The notes: generated from the letters alone by a model not told the origin. A stretch of 64,000 nt of DNA from Streptomyces sp. JH14 (GCF_029428675.1 NZ_JAJNEL010000001.1:2914001-2978000), one strand, 5' to 3'; counted from the stretch's first letter, positions 50,415-59,463 are shown. Numbers and translations: made by a program.

Positions 50415-50858
50415 TCAGTCCGCTTCCGGGACCAGCCGCTTGTTGAAGTGGAAGGCGACGATGTCCAGCCGCTCCCGCAGATAGAAGCGGTGGGCCCGCG
50501 TACGGTGCGTCCCAGAGTCCAGGGCGAAGGCCCGGCAGCCCGCCTCCCGGGCACGCTGCTCCAGATGCCCGAGAAGCCGCCGGCCGGCGCCGGTGGAGCG
50601 GGCGTGCCCGGCGGTGACCAGGTCGTCGACGTACAGCTTGCGGATCTGGCTGGTGTTGTCGACGATCCGCCACCCGGCCGCCCCCACGCATGCGCCGCTG
50701 TCGTCGTAGGCGGCGGTGAAGCGGAGCCCCTGCGCGTACCCCCGCTCGTAGACCTCGCGGAAGAGGTCATCCGTCAGATGCGGACGGAGCTCACGCAGGA
50801 CGGGGAGCAGGTCGGCGGCGAGCCGCGCGTCGCCGGGTTCAAGATCGAGAATCTCCAT
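50415..50858 (-). CDS. GNAT-family N-acetyltransferase
   Basis: A 147-residue acetyltransferase with KLYVDDLVTAGHARSTGAGRR (here split as KLYVDDLVTAG and RSTGAGRRLL) near residue 75 for acetyl-CoA binding, then ALDSGTHRTRAHRFYLRERL near 113. The start MEILDLEPGDARLAADLLP matches the small PhnO-like group. It lies tail to tail with the GNAT gene at 49826. Substrate unknown. Confidence 0.87.
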   Translation of the reverse strand: MEILDLEPGDARLAADLLPVLRELRPHLTDDLFREVYERGYAQGLRFTAAYDDSGACVGAAGWRIVDNTSQIRKLYVDDLVTAGHARSTGAGRRLLGHLEQRAREAGCRAFALDSGTHRTRAHRFYLRERLDIVAFHFNKRLVPEAD

Positions 50859-51001
50859 GCGGGAACTGTAGGACAGGCCACCAGGGCCCCGGAGGCACTG
50901 TGCCGGGCGGGCCGTCGCCGCGGCGTTCCGCGCCCGGGATGCCGTCCCTCCCCCCGCGAATCCCCTGGCTGACGCGGACCGGTCGATGGCATCCTGGCGG
51001 C

Positions 51002-51754
51002 GTGAACGGACCGGAGATCCATCTTGTAGTCGACCCCGAACTGCGGCTCTTCGTCGCCCACGAGCGCCGCAACGGGCGCACGGCCGTGACCACCGACGGT
51101 TCCTCGACCCTCGGCCATGTCGTGGAGTCGCTCGGGGTCCCGCTCACCGAGGCCGGTCAGCTGCTCGTCGACGGCCGGCCCGTTCCGGTCTCGCACATCC
51201 CGGGCGCGGGCGAACTGGTGGAGGTCCGCGCGGTGGTCCGCCCGCAGCGCATCGAGGGCGCGCCCCTGCGCTTCCTCCTCGACGTCCACCTCGGCACGCT
51301 CGCCCGGCGGCTGCGGCTGCTGGGGGTCGACGCCGCGTACCGGAGCGAGGACATCGGGGATCCGGCGCTGGCCACGCTGTCGGCGACGGAGCAGCGGGTG
51401 CTGCTCTCCCGTGACCGGGGGCTGCTGCGGCGGCGGGAGATCTGGGCCGGGGCGTACATCTACAGCGACCGGCCGGACGACCAGCTGCGGGACGTGCTGG
51501 AGCGGTTCGCACCGGTGCTGGCCCCGTGGACCCGGTGCACAGCCTGCAACGGGCAGCTGACCGAGGCCGACAAGCAGTCCGTCAGCGGACAGCTGGAGCA
51601 CGGGACGCAGCGGTCGTACGACGTCTTCGCGCAGTGCACGGAGTGCGGCCGGGTGTACTGGCGCGGCGCCCATCACGCCCGCCTCGAGAAGATCGTCGCC
51701 AACGCGGTGCACGAGTTCGGCGACGCCTCAGATCAGGCCGCCCCACCCCGCTAA
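51002..51754 (+). CDS. Mut7-C RNase-domain protein with N-terminal ubiquitin-like domain
   Basis: A 250-residue protein. Residues about 1-80 are a ThiS/ubiquitin-like fold (Mut7-C ubiquitin). Residues about 90-235 are the Mut7-C PIN-type nuclease domain, with acidic residues in LLDVHLGTLARRLRLLG and LSRDRGLLRRRE, and a zinc ribbon formed by CTAC near 180 and CTECGRVYW near 220. GTG 51002. The TAA stop uses the TA target of a MITE-like insertion and its first base, so the native C-terminus may have been slightly changed. It is probably an RNA-processing enzyme. Confidence 0.88.
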   Translation: MNGPEIHLVVDPELRLFVAHERRNGRTAVTTDGSSTLGHVVESLGVPLTEAGQLLVDGRPVPVSHIPGAGELVEVRAVVRPQRIEGAPLRFLLDVHLGTLARRLRLLGVDAAYRSEDIGDPALATLSATEQRVLLSRDRGLLRRREIWAGAYIYSDRPDDQLRDVLERFAPVLAPWTRCTACNGQLTEADKQSVSGQLEHGTQRSYDVFAQCTECGRVYWRGAHHARLEKIVANAVHEFGDASDQAAPPR

Positions 51755-51915
51755 GGGCCGTCCCGTCATCCCTGGCGGGCGCACGACGACAGCTGTGGCA
51801 CCTCGCCGCGTTGTCGGAACGCCCGAATACGACCGGTATGAGGACGCTCCTCCGTCTTGCGATGCACCACATCTGACGCCGCGCGCTGATCCACCAGGGA
51901 TGACGGGACAGCCCT
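51754..51915. mobile_element. MITE-like element, 162 bp, with imperfect 25-bp terminal inverted repeats
   Basis: The left end (51754-51778) and the right end (51891-51915, reversed) agree at 23 of 25 positions; the shared core is GTCCCGTCATCCCTGG. Both flanks carry TA, consistent with a TA target duplication of the IS630/Tc1 type. The interior holds no transposase, only a short frame ending MRTLLRLAMHHI. This is a non-autonomous insertion, probably mobilised by a related IS elsewhere in the genome. Confidence 0.75.
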
Positions 51916-51988
51916 TAGGCAGTCCCTCCGCGGCCTGCACGGGGCCTGGCCTCAGGCCGACCACTCCTCGCCGGGGCCTCCGCGTGCG

Positions 51989-52564
51989 CTACGGCCGCTC
52001 GACGGTCAGATAGCGCTGGACCGTGGGCGCGAGCCAGGCGATCACTTCTTCGCGCGGCATGGAGACGGCGGGCGCGAGGCACAGCACGTACCGCGCGAGC
52101 GCCATCCCCAGGATCTGGGAGGCGACGAGCGCGGCGCGGCGCGGGGCATCGGCCGGGTCGGGGCAGACCGCAGCGGCCACCGGGCCGATCTGCTCGGCGA
52201 AGACGGCCCGGATGCGCTCGGCCCCCGCGTCGTTGGTGACACCGACCCTGAGCAGTCCCGTCAGCACGTCGTCCTGCTCCCAGCGGTCCAGGAAGTGCGT
52301 GACGAGTGCGGCCCCGATGTGCTTTCCGGGCAGCGAGCCGAGCGCGGGCATGCGCAGATCGATCACGGACGCCGCGGCGAACAGCCCCTCCTTGTTGCCG
52401 TAGTAGCGCATCACCATCGACGGGTCGATGTTCGCGTCGCGGGCGATGGCCCGGATGGTGGCGCGCTCGTAGCCGTCGGCGGCGAACCGCTCACGGGCGG
52501 CTTCGAGAATCGCGGCCTTGGTGGCGTCCGAGCGGCGGGGGGCGCCGGGGGTCTGCATCGTCAC
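51989..52564 (-). CDS. TetR/AcrR-family transcriptional regulator
   Basis: A 191-residue repressor. The helix-turn-helix is in AARERFAADGYERATIRAIA followed by RDANIDPSMVMRYYGNKEGLF (residues about 20-62). The C-terminal domain has the TetR_C_17-like ending. GTG 52564 or ATG 52558 is the start. An 86-bp symmetrical sequence lies immediately upstream, between this gene and the divergent flavin monooxygenase gene, so autoregulation and control of the monooxygenase are likely. Confidence 0.93.
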   Translation of the reverse strand: MTMQTPGAPRRSDATKAAILEAARERFAADGYERATIRAIARDANIDPSMVMRYYGNKEGLFAAASVIDLRMPALGSLPGKHIGAALVTHFLDRWEQDDVLTGLLRVGVTNDAGAERIRAVFAEQIGPVAAAVCPDPADAPRRAALVASQILGMALARYVLCLAPAVSMPREEVIAWLAPTVQRYLTVERP

Positions 52565-52650
52565 GCCAACAACTGTAGGCCAACAGGTGTTGACATGCCA
52601 GATCCGTCGGATCTACATTTGCCAACAAGCGTTGACCTACAGCTGTTGAC
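52565..52650. promoter_or_regulatory. 86-bp symmetrical operator region between TetR and monooxygenase genes
   Basis: Two 30-bp arms (52565-52594 and 52621-52650) are imperfect inverted repeats, matching at about 23 of 30 positions. Each contains smaller CAAC/GTTG dyads such as CAACAGGTGTTG and CAACAAGCGTTG. The 26-bp spacer carries a third palindrome, AGATCCGTCGGATCT (52600-52614), on the same axis. The symmetry suggests cooperative binding of several TetR dimers. Confidence 0.8.
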
Positions 52651-52685
52651 CGACATGCGTCGGCAACCGGCTCCAGGAGGCCGCC

Positions 52686-54173
52686 ATGACCGGCAAGCCC
52701 AGCACGCGCGCAAACGCCGAAGCCCTGCACCAGGCCGGCGACACCCCCGAAACCATCGACGTCCTCGTGGTGGGAGCAGGCCCCACCGGACTGCTGCTCG
52801 CAGGCGATCTCGCCGCCCGCGGCCTCTCGGTCACCGTCGTCGAGCGCCGTCCGCACCGGACGAACAACATGACGCGCGCCTTCGCCGTCCATGCCCGCAC
52901 CCTCGAAGTGTTCGACGCCCGCGGCCTCGCCGACGAGCTGCTCAGGACGGGCTCCCGCCTCACCGGTCTGCGGCTCTTCGGCGGCCTCTCGCTCGACCTG
53001 TCCGGACTCAGGTCCCGCTTCCCCTTCGTACTGATCACCCCGCAGTACGAGGTCGAGCGCCTGCTGGAGCGCCGGGCACTGTCCGCGGGCGTGCATTTCC
53101 GTTACGGCACGAAGCTGACCGGCCTGCGCCAGTCCACCGACACGGTCACCGCCGAGGTGCAGGACCCCGACGGGACGCCGGACACGCTCTCCGCCCGCTA
53201 CGCCGTCGGCGCCGACGGAGTGCGCAGCACCGTCCGTGAGGCGCTCGGACTCCCCTTCCCCGGCAGGTCGGTGATCCGGTCGATCATCCTGGCCGACGTC
53301 CGGCTCACCGAAGCACCCGCGGACCTCCTCACGGCCAACGGCGTGGGCGAGGCGTTCGCCTTCGTCGCCCCGTTCGGCGCCGGCTGGTACCGGGCCATGG
53401 GATGGAACCGCAACCACCAGGCCGACGACAGCGACCCCGTCGAGCTCGACGAGTTGCGCGAGATCACCCGCCTCGCCCTGGGCAGCGACCTCGGCATGCA
53501 CGACGCGCGCTGGATCTCCCGCTTCCACAGCGACGAACGCCAGGTGCCCGCCTACCGCACCGGCAGGGTCTTCCTCGCCGGGGACGCCGCCCATGTCCAC
53601 TCCCCCGCGGGCGGGCAGGGCATGAACACCGGACTGCAGGACGCGGCCAACCTCTCCTGGAAGCTCGCAGCCGTCCTGCGGGGGGACACGGCGGATCCGG
53701 AAGCGCTCCTCGACAGCTACCACGCCGAACGCCACCCGGTCGGCGCCGCCGTGCTGCGCAGCAGTGGTGCACTGGTCCGCCTCGCCATGGCCCGCACCCC
53801 GTGGCAACGGGCGATCCGCACGGCCGCCGCCCGCTTCCTGTCCCTGGTGCAGCCGGCCGCCGGCAAGGCGATCGGCATGATCTCCGGCCTCGCAATCGCC
53901 TACGCCGCGCCGCGCCGTGCGCATCCCCTCACCGGAAAGCGCGCCCCCGACCTGGGACTGGTGGAGGGCCGCCTCCAGGAGGTGCTGCGTGACGGCGAGT
54001 TCGTCCTCGTGACCCCCGCCGACACGCCCACGCCGGTCTCGCCGACCCCACTGGTGCACGCGCACTGGACGGGCGACCGCACCACCGTGCTGCTCGTCCG
54101 CCCCGACGGCTATGTCGCCTGGGCAGGCGAACGGCCCGGCCCGGCGGCCCTGCGGGCCGCCCTCACCCGATGA
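52686..54173 (+). CDS. FAD-dependent aromatic monooxygenase (class A, PHBH family)
   Basis: A 495-residue flavoprotein hydroxylase. It has the N-terminal VLVVGAGPTGLLLAGDLA near residue 27 (FAD ADP loop), the ribose-binding region with GADGVRS near 180, and GRVFLAGDAAHVHSPAGGQG near 297 (GD motif). A thioredoxin-like C-terminal tail is short. ATG 52686 has CAGGAGG upstream. Such enzymes hydroxylate phenolic compounds, polyketides or drugs like rifampicin and tetracycline. Control by the divergent TetR gene suggests induction by its substrate or a toxic aromatic. Confidence 0.92.
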   Translation: MTGKPSTRANAEALHQAGDTPETIDVLVVGAGPTGLLLAGDLAARGLSVTVVERRPHRTNNMTRAFAVHARTLEVFDARGLADELLRTGSRLTGLRLFGGLSLDLSGLRSRFPFVLITPQYEVERLLERRALSAGVHFRYGTKLTGLRQSTDTVTAEVQDPDGTPDTLSARYAVGADGVRSTVREALGLPFPGRSVIRSIILADVRLTEAPADLLTANGVGEAFAFVAPFGAGWYRAMGWNRNHQADDSDPVELDELREITRLALGSDLGMHDARWISRFHSDERQVPAYRTGRVFLAGDAAHVHSPAGGQGMNTGLQDAANLSWKLAAVLRGDTADPEALLDSYHAERHPVGAAVLRSSGALVRLAMARTPWQRAIRTAAARFLSLVQPAAGKAIGMISGLAIAYAAPRRAHPLTGKRAPDLGLVEGRLQEVLRDGEFVLVTPADTPTPVSPTPLVHAHWTGDRTTVLLVRPDGYVAWAGERPGPAALRAALTR

Positions 54174-54202
54174 CCTCCTCACGCGAGCGCCGCGGCCGGC
54201 GG

Positions 54203-54733
54203 TCAGAAGACGTACTCGTCCCCGGTGGCGGGCGCCAGCACCTCGTGCTCGTTGTTCTGCGGGTTCCGATCGGTCGCGCCGCCGTTCCACACCGTGTCGA
54301 TGCGGACGACCACCTCGTTCGGCCGCCCGGCGAGCTGCAGTTCGAGCGCGAGCTGCCGCCCCGCCGACCCGTCCGCAGGCAGCGGACCCGTCCGGCACAG
54401 CACGGTGCGGGCGTCGGCCTGCAGACAGGCGTCCGGCATCTCCTGCCGGCCGACGAGGTTCGCCGAGAAGCGCAGCCGCACGGTGGCGGCGGCGAGGCTC
54501 GACGGGCCGTGGTTCTCACTGAGCAGCCAGACACCGAGTCCCCTGCCCCACAGCGAGACGTGCCCGTGATGGGAGACGTCCGCCTCCGGCGCCACCGACC
54601 GGTACACCGGGACCGGCACGGCCGCGGCCACCGGCGCGGGTACCGGGGCCGCCACGGCCGCCTGTCCGAACCCGCACACCACAGTCGCCGCCGCGGCGGA
54701 CACCACCAGCCGAGCCTTACGCGTCACTAGCAT
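54203..54733 (-). CDS. Secreted protein of unknown function, 176 aa
   Basis: The signal peptide covers residues 1-29 (TRKARLVVSAAAATVV to AAVAAP). A proline/valine/alanine linker follows, then a domain with VWLLSENHGPSSLAAATVRL and ELQLAGRPNEVVVRID, which resembles an immunoglobulin-like/DUF11-type beta-sandwich. Two cysteines (DACLQ and TVLCRTG) may form a disulfide. ATG 54733; GTG 54727 is an alternative. Function unknown. Confidence 0.72.
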   Translation of the reverse strand: MLVTRKARLVVSAAAATVVCGFGQAAVAAPVPAPVAAAVPVPVYRSVAPEADVSHHGHVSLWGRGLGVWLLSENHGPSSLAAATVRLRFSANLVGRQEMPDACLQADARTVLCRTGPLPADGSAGRQLALELQLAGRPNEVVVRIDTVWNGGATDRNPQNNEHEVLAPATGDEYVF

Positions 54734-54859
54734 GTCCCGAAGATAACGATCAGCCCGAATCATTCATATTTACACACCGACCCGACGCGCCAACTCCACC
54801 CGCCTGCCTCACCGGCCCACCCGCGCTCCCCCCAGACACCCACGTGAAACGCTGCTCCC

Positions 54860-55195
54860 ATGGTCGTCGCCCGCTCAGCCGCACTTTTCGTCGTCGCCGC
54901 GCTCTTCGAGATCGGCGGCGCCTGGCTCATCTGGCAGGGCGTGCGCGAGCACCGGGGCTGGATCTGGATCGGCGCCGGAGTCATCGCCCTCGGCGCGTAC
55001 GGCTTCGTCGCCACGCTCCAGCCCGACGCCGAGTTCGGCCGCATCCTCGCCGCGTACGGCGGGGTCTTCGTCGCGGGTTCGCTCGCCTGGGGCATGGTCG
55101 CCGACGGCTACCGCCCGGACCGCTGGGACGTGATCGGCGCACTGATCTGCCTGGCCGGCATGGCCGTGATCATGTACGTCCCCCGCAACCACTGA
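54860..55195 (+). CDS. YnfA (UPF0060) family small membrane protein
   Basis: A 111-residue protein with four transmembrane helices ([39 protein letters not shown]-type third helix [29 protein letters not shown]). The pattern [12 protein letters not shown]...[11 protein letters not shown] is diagnostic of UPF0060. These proteins resemble small multidrug-resistance pumps but lack a proven substrate. ATG 54860. It lies between a secreted protein and an SDR gene. Confidence 0.93.
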   Translation: MVVARSAALFVVAALFEIGGAWLIWQGVREHRGWIWIGAGVIALGAYGFVATLQPDAEFGRILAAYGGVFVAGSLAWGMVADGYRPDRWDVIGALICLAGMAVIMYVPRNH

Positions 55196-55331
55196 CCGCA
55201 CCTGCCGCACCCGGCACACCCGGCGCACCCGGGCGCCCACGCGCCGCCCACGGACGGCCGCCGAACGCCCACCCCTCCCACCTGCCTATCCTGACCCCGT
55301 ACCGATCAGCTGTCCGAGGAGTCGAGTCCGC

Positions 55332-56090
55332 ATGGCCGCCACCCCCATTGCCGTCATCACCGGAGCGAGCAGCGGCATCGGCGCCGCCACCGCCCGGCAG
55401 CTGGCCGCCGCCGGCTATCGCGTCGTCCTGACCGCCCGCCGCAAGGACCGCATCGAGGCGCTCGCCGCCGAGATCAGCGAAGCGGGCCACGAGGCCACGG
55501 CGTACGCCCTGGACGTCACGGACCGCGAGGCGGTCGACGCGTTCGCCACCGCCTTCCGCACCCTCGCCGTCCTCGTCAACAACGCGGGCGGCGCCCTCGG
55601 CGCCGACCCCGTCGCCACCGGCGACCCGGCCGACTGGCGCCAGATGTACGAGACGAACGTCATCGGCACCCTCAACGTCACCCAGGCCCTGCTCCCCGCC
55701 CTCACCACGAGCGGCGACGGCACGATCGTGGTCCTCTCCTCGACGGCGGCCCTCTCCGCGTACGAGGGCGGCGGTGGCTACGTGGCCGCCAAGCACGGCG
55801 AGCACGTCCTGGCCGAGACGCTCCGCCTGGAGATCGTCGGCACCCCGGTCCGCGTGATCGAGGTCGCCCCCGGCATGGTCAAGACGGAGGAGTTCGCCAC
55901 CACCCGCTTCCGCGGCGACAAGGAGAAGGCCGCCAAGGTCTACGCGGGCGTCGACGCCCCGCTCACCGCCGACGACGTGGCCGACACGATCACCTGGGCG
56001 GTCACCCGCCCCAGCCACGTCAACATCGACCTCCTGGTGGTCCGCCCGCGCGCCCAGGCCTCCAACTCCAAGGTCCACCGCACCCTTTGA
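55332..56090 (+). CDS. SDR-family NAD(P)-dependent oxidoreductase (YdfG-like)
   Basis: A 252-residue classical SDR. It has VITGASSGIGAATARQLA near residue 8, NNAGGALG near 83, catalytic Ser in LSSTAAL near 136 and YVAAKHG near 151, then APGMVKTEEF near 180. The C-terminus (VNIDLLVVRPRAQ) matches the YdfG/serine 3-dehydrogenase group, which oxidises 3-hydroxy acids. ATG 55332 has GAGGAG 10 nt upstream. A bidirectional terminator separates it from rtcB. Confidence 0.93.
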   Translation: MAATPIAVITGASSGIGAATARQLAAAGYRVVLTARRKDRIEALAAEISEAGHEATAYALDVTDREAVDAFATAFRTLAVLVNNAGGALGADPVATGDPADWRQMYETNVIGTLNVTQALLPALTTSGDGTIVVLSSTAALSAYEGGGGYVAAKHGEHVLAETLRLEIVGTPVRVIEVAPGMVKTEEFATTRFRGDKEKAAKVYAGVDAPLTADDVADTITWAVTRPSHVNIDLLVVRPRAQASNSKVHRTL

Positions 56091-56107
56091 CCGTACCGAC
56101 GCACGCA

Positions 56108-56147
56108 GAGGAGCCCCGGACCACCACCACAGGGTCCGGGGCTCCTC
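56108..56147. terminator. Bidirectional hairpin terminator
   Basis: GAGGAGCCCCGGACC and GGTCCGGGGCTCCTC form a perfect 15-bp stem with a 10-nt loop between the convergent SDR and rtcB genes. Confidence 0.88.
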
Positions 56148-56168
56148 CGTTCATCGGCGCAAGGACGC

Positions 56169-57362
56169 TCAGCCCTTCACGCACACCACCTGCTTGAGCT
56201 TCGCGACGACCTCCACCAGGTCCCGCTGCTGCTCCATGACCTGCTCGATCGGCTTGTACGCAGCCGGGATCTCGTCCACGACGCCGGAGTCCTTACGGCA
56301 CTCCACGCCCCGTGTCTGCTCCTCCAGATCCCGCGTCGAGAAGCGCCGCTTGGCCGCGTTGCGGCTCATCTTCCGGCCGGCGCCGTGCGAGGCCGAGTTG
56401 AACGACTTCGCGTTCCCCAGACCCTTCACGATGTACGAGCCGGTGCCCATCGAGCCCGGGATGATGCCGAAGTCCCCCGAACCGGCACGGATCGCACCCT
56501 TGCGGGTGACCAGCAGGTCCATGCCGTCGTACCGCTCCTCCGCCACGTAGTTGTGGTGGCAGGAGATGACCGGCTCGAAGGTCACCCTGGCCTTCTTGAA
56601 CTCCTTGCGGACGACGTCCTGGAAGAGCCCCATCATGATCGCGCGGTTGCGCTTCGCATAGTCCTGGGCCCAGAACAGGTCGTTCCGGTACGCCGCCATC
56701 TGCGGCGTGTCCGCGATGAAGACCGCCAGGTCACGGTCGACCAGGCCCTGGTTGTGCGCCAGCTTCTGCGCGACCCCGATGTGGTGCTCGGCGAGCTCCT
56801 TGCCGATGTTTCGGGATCCGGAGTGCAGCATCAGCCAGACCGAACCCGACTCATCGAGGCAGAACTCGATGAAGTGATTCCCGGACCCCAGCGTCCCCAT
56901 CTGCTTCGTGGCCCGCTCCTGACGGAATTTGACCGCGTCGGCCACCCCGTCGAACCGGCCCCAGAAGTCGTCCCAGCCCGCCGCCGCGATGCCGTGCAGC
57001 CGTCCCGGGTCCACGGCGTCGTCGTGCATCCCGCGGCCCACCGGAATGGCCTGTTCGATCTTCAACCGCAGCCGCGAGAGGTCTCCCGGCAGGTCGTTGG
57101 CCGTCAGGGAGGTCTTCACCGCCGACATCCCGCAGCCGATGTCCACCCCCACCGCCGCCGGGCAGACCGCACCGTGCATCGCGATCACCGAGCCGACGGT
57201 CGCGCCCTTGCCGTAGTGCACATCGGGCATGACGGCCAGCCCCTTGATCCAGGGCAGGGTGGCCACGTTCTGCAGCTGCTGCATGGCGCCGTCCTCGACC
57301 GAAGCCGGGTCGGCCCACATGCGGATGGGGACCTTGGCCCCTGCTACCTCGGTGTACGACAT
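56169..57362 (-). CDS. rtcB: RtcB-family RNA-splicing ligase
   Basis: A 397-residue GTP- and Mn-dependent RNA ligase that joins 2',3'-cyclic-phosphate or 3'-phosphate ends to 5'-OH ends. It shows MPDVHYGKGATVGSV near residue 45, GVDIGCGMSAV near 73 (first metal Asp and Cys), GSGNHFIEF near 160, LHSGSRNIG near 180 and the guanylated histidine in ASHGAGRKMSR near 330. ATG 57362. No archease gene is adjacent. Repair of cleaved tRNA or stress-cut RNA is the likely role. Confidence 0.95.
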   Translation of the reverse strand: MSYTEVAGAKVPIRMWADPASVEDGAMQQLQNVATLPWIKGLAVMPDVHYGKGATVGSVIAMHGAVCPAAVGVDIGCGMSAVKTSLTANDLPGDLSRLRLKIEQAIPVGRGMHDDAVDPGRLHGIAAAGWDDFWGRFDGVADAVKFRQERATKQMGTLGSGNHFIEFCLDESGSVWLMLHSGSRNIGKELAEHHIGVAQKLAHNQGLVDRDLAVFIADTPQMAAYRNDLFWAQDYAKRNRAIMMGLFQDVVRKEFKKARVTFEPVISCHHNYVAEERYDGMDLLVTRKGAIRAGSGDFGIIPGSMGTGSYIVKGLGNAKSFNSASHGAGRKMSRNAAKRRFSTRDLEEQTRGVECRKDSGVVDEIPAAYKPIEQVMEQQRDLVEVVAKLKQVVCVKG

Positions 57363-57525
57363 AGTTCCTCAATTCCCCCGAAAAGCCTGATAGCGCAAAA
57401 CCGGTGCCAAGGTCGGCAAACAAGTCGGCCGACCGGCATTCACAGCGGCGCGTGCGATACACATTGTGTTCACCGGCCGCCATCGAGCGGCAACCGTTTT
57501 TTTCGCACGAAGGGAGCCGAGGACC

Positions 57526-58335
57526 GTGCGACAAATGGCGTACGTACCCGGCGTCGCGCTCCTCGCAGCGCTCGTCGTCGGCTGTAGCGCCGATACCGGG
57601 ACCGAAGGCTCCGCCGCCGACGACAAACCCGGCGACCCGATGACCTCCGTGGCGCCGGCAGGCAAGTACCGCACGCTTCCAGAACCTTGCCGCTCCATCG
57701 GGCACTCCACGCTGAGGGACCTCCTGCCGGGTATCGCCCAAGTGCCGGAGGATCAGCAGGAGAAGGCGTACGCGGGAACAGCCTCCGTCACCTACGACAC
57801 GGACCGCCGCGTCGGCTGCACATGGAAGGCCGAGGCGCCGGACTCGTCCCGCAGCCTCTCCCTCGACTTCGAGCGGGTCGTCTCGTACGACACCTCCGTG
57901 AGCGACGACGACCGCGCCGACGAGCTGTACGCGAAGAAGCGGGACGCCGCCCATCTGCCACCGGGCTCCGCCACACCCGGCGGAGCGAAGGACGATTCCC
58001 CCTCGGACTCGCCCTCGGGCTCCCCCTCGAACTCCCCGTCCGCCTCGGCGCAGGATGCCGACAAGAGCGAGGGGACCACAGACACCGCCGATGATCTTCA
58101 GCCGCGCGTCCTCGACGGTCTCGGAGATGCCGCATTTCTGGACGATCTGCTCACACGGACAGGTTCCACCGCACAACACCGCACGGTGAGCGTGGTATTC
58201 CGCACATCGAACGTCCTCGTGACCGTCCGGTACACCGAGCAGCCCGCCCTCGCGACGACGATCCCGGACAGCAAGGAACTGCAGGACAAGGCCCAGTCGC
58301 TGGCCCGGAAACTGGTCGACAGGTTCAGCGAATAA
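57526..58335 (+). CDS. DUF3558-domain lipoprotein (first of a tandem pair)
   Basis: A 269-residue exported lipoprotein. The signal ends in LVVGC (lipidated Cys20). The DUF3558 region begins LPEPCRSIGHSTLRDLLPG near residue 50 and includes VGCTWKAE near 105, with the paired cysteines typical of the family. A serine/proline stretch (SPSDSPSGSPSNSPSAS) splits the domain near 165. GTG 57526 was chosen from AGGGAG spacing. A seven-base T run precedes it. Function unknown; it neighbours a paralogue. Confidence 0.85.
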   Translation: MRQMAYVPGVALLAALVVGCSADTGTEGSAADDKPGDPMTSVAPAGKYRTLPEPCRSIGHSTLRDLLPGIAQVPEDQQEKAYAGTASVTYDTDRRVGCTWKAEAPDSSRSLSLDFERVVSYDTSVSDDDRADELYAKKRDAAHLPPGSATPGGAKDDSPSDSPSGSPSNSPSASAQDADKSEGTTDTADDLQPRVLDGLGDAAFLDDLLTRTGSTAQHRTVSVVFRTSNVLVTVRYTEQPALATTIPDSKELQDKAQSLARKLVDRFSE

Positions 58336-58503
58336 CGACGCGCCGGGCGCCCCCGGACGGGCATCGAGCCCCTCGGTGAAGTGTCCGGCCGAGGCGGCAT
58401 CCGGCCGCCGTCCGTCGTACCGTGGCCCTCCGGAACACCTGCCCGACCACGACCCCGCCCCGACCGCCGCGCCGCCTGCACGCGCCATCCGAGTGAAGGA
58501 ACC

Positions 58504-59274
58504 ATGCACCGATCAGCCCCGCGACTCACCCGCATACTCGCCTGCGCCGCCGTCCCGGTGATGCTCGTCGTCGCCGGCTGCTCGTCGGACTCCGGCAGCA
58601 AGGAATCGGACGGCTCGTCCTCCTCGGCCGCTCCGGGCGCGAAGAAGTCGGAAGCGAAGGTGGAGCCGGCGAAGTTCGCCGGGCTGCCGGACCCGTGCAA
58701 GTCGATCTCCTCTAAGACGATCACCACCCTGGTACCGAAGGCCAAGAGCAAGGGCGGTACGGCGGCCACGTCCAGCGACACCGCGGCGCGCGCCGGCTGC
58801 TCCTGGAACGGCCTCGACGACAACGGCGTCAAGGGCTCGCAGTACCGCTGGCTCGACGTCGGCTTCACCCGCTACGACTCGGACCAGGCCCTCGGCAGTG
58901 GCGCCGAGCGCGCCCAGGAGGACCTCGCGAACCAGGTCGCCAAGACCAAGGCGACCGAGGGCGCCAAGAAGGTCGTCGGGTCCCCCGTCAACGGGATCGG
59001 TGACCAGGCCACCAAGATCACGTACGACCTCAGCAAGACCGATGAGGACTTCAAGTACACGACGATCGTGGCCCGTACGGGGAACGTCGTGGTCACCCTG
59101 ACCTACAACGGTGCGGGTTACGCGGGCGCGAAGACGCCGTCCGCGGACGACATCCTGAAGGGCGCCGAGAAGGCCGTCAGGGAGGCCGTCGCAGCGGTCG
59201 CCGGCACGGACGCCGGTGCCGGCGAGCAGAAGTCGAGCCCGTCGCCGTCCAAGTCGTCGTCGGACAAGGCGTAA
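58504..59274 (+). CDS. DUF3558-domain lipoprotein (second of a tandem pair)
   Basis: A 256-residue exported lipoprotein. The signal ends in VVAGC (Cys26). It contains GLPDPCKSISSKTITTLVPK near residue 60, AGCSWNGLD near 100, and IVARTGNVVVTLTYNG near 180, the same layout as the preceding gene. A Ser/Lys-rich tail closes it. ATG 58504 follows GAAGGA. Tandem duplication with divergence of the linker is likely. Function unknown; extracytoplasmic small-molecule binding is possible. Confidence 0.87.
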   Translation: MHRSAPRLTRILACAAVPVMLVVAGCSSDSGSKESDGSSSSAAPGAKKSEAKVEPAKFAGLPDPCKSISSKTITTLVPKAKSKGGTAATSSDTAARAGCSWNGLDDNGVKGSQYRWLDVGFTRYDSDQALGSGAERAQEDLANQVAKTKATEGAKKVVGSPVNGIGDQATKITYDLSKTDEDFKYTTIVARTGNVVVTLTYNGAGYAGAKTPSADDILKGAEKAVREAVAAVAGTDAGAGEQKSSPSPSKSSSDKA

Positions 59275-59463
59275 CGAGGAGCCTGACCCGGCACCGGCAC
59301 ATCCGGCAGCCGGCCCAACAGCCCTGCACAGAAGCGTTTTCACGGAGTCCGGCACTCCCCCGGGAACCGGACTTCGTCCCTCCCCGCGCAACACACCCCT
59401 CGCACATGTGCCAGGCTGTGCCCGCCAGAGGTCGGAGAAGGGGATACAGGGAGGGGATCGCGG

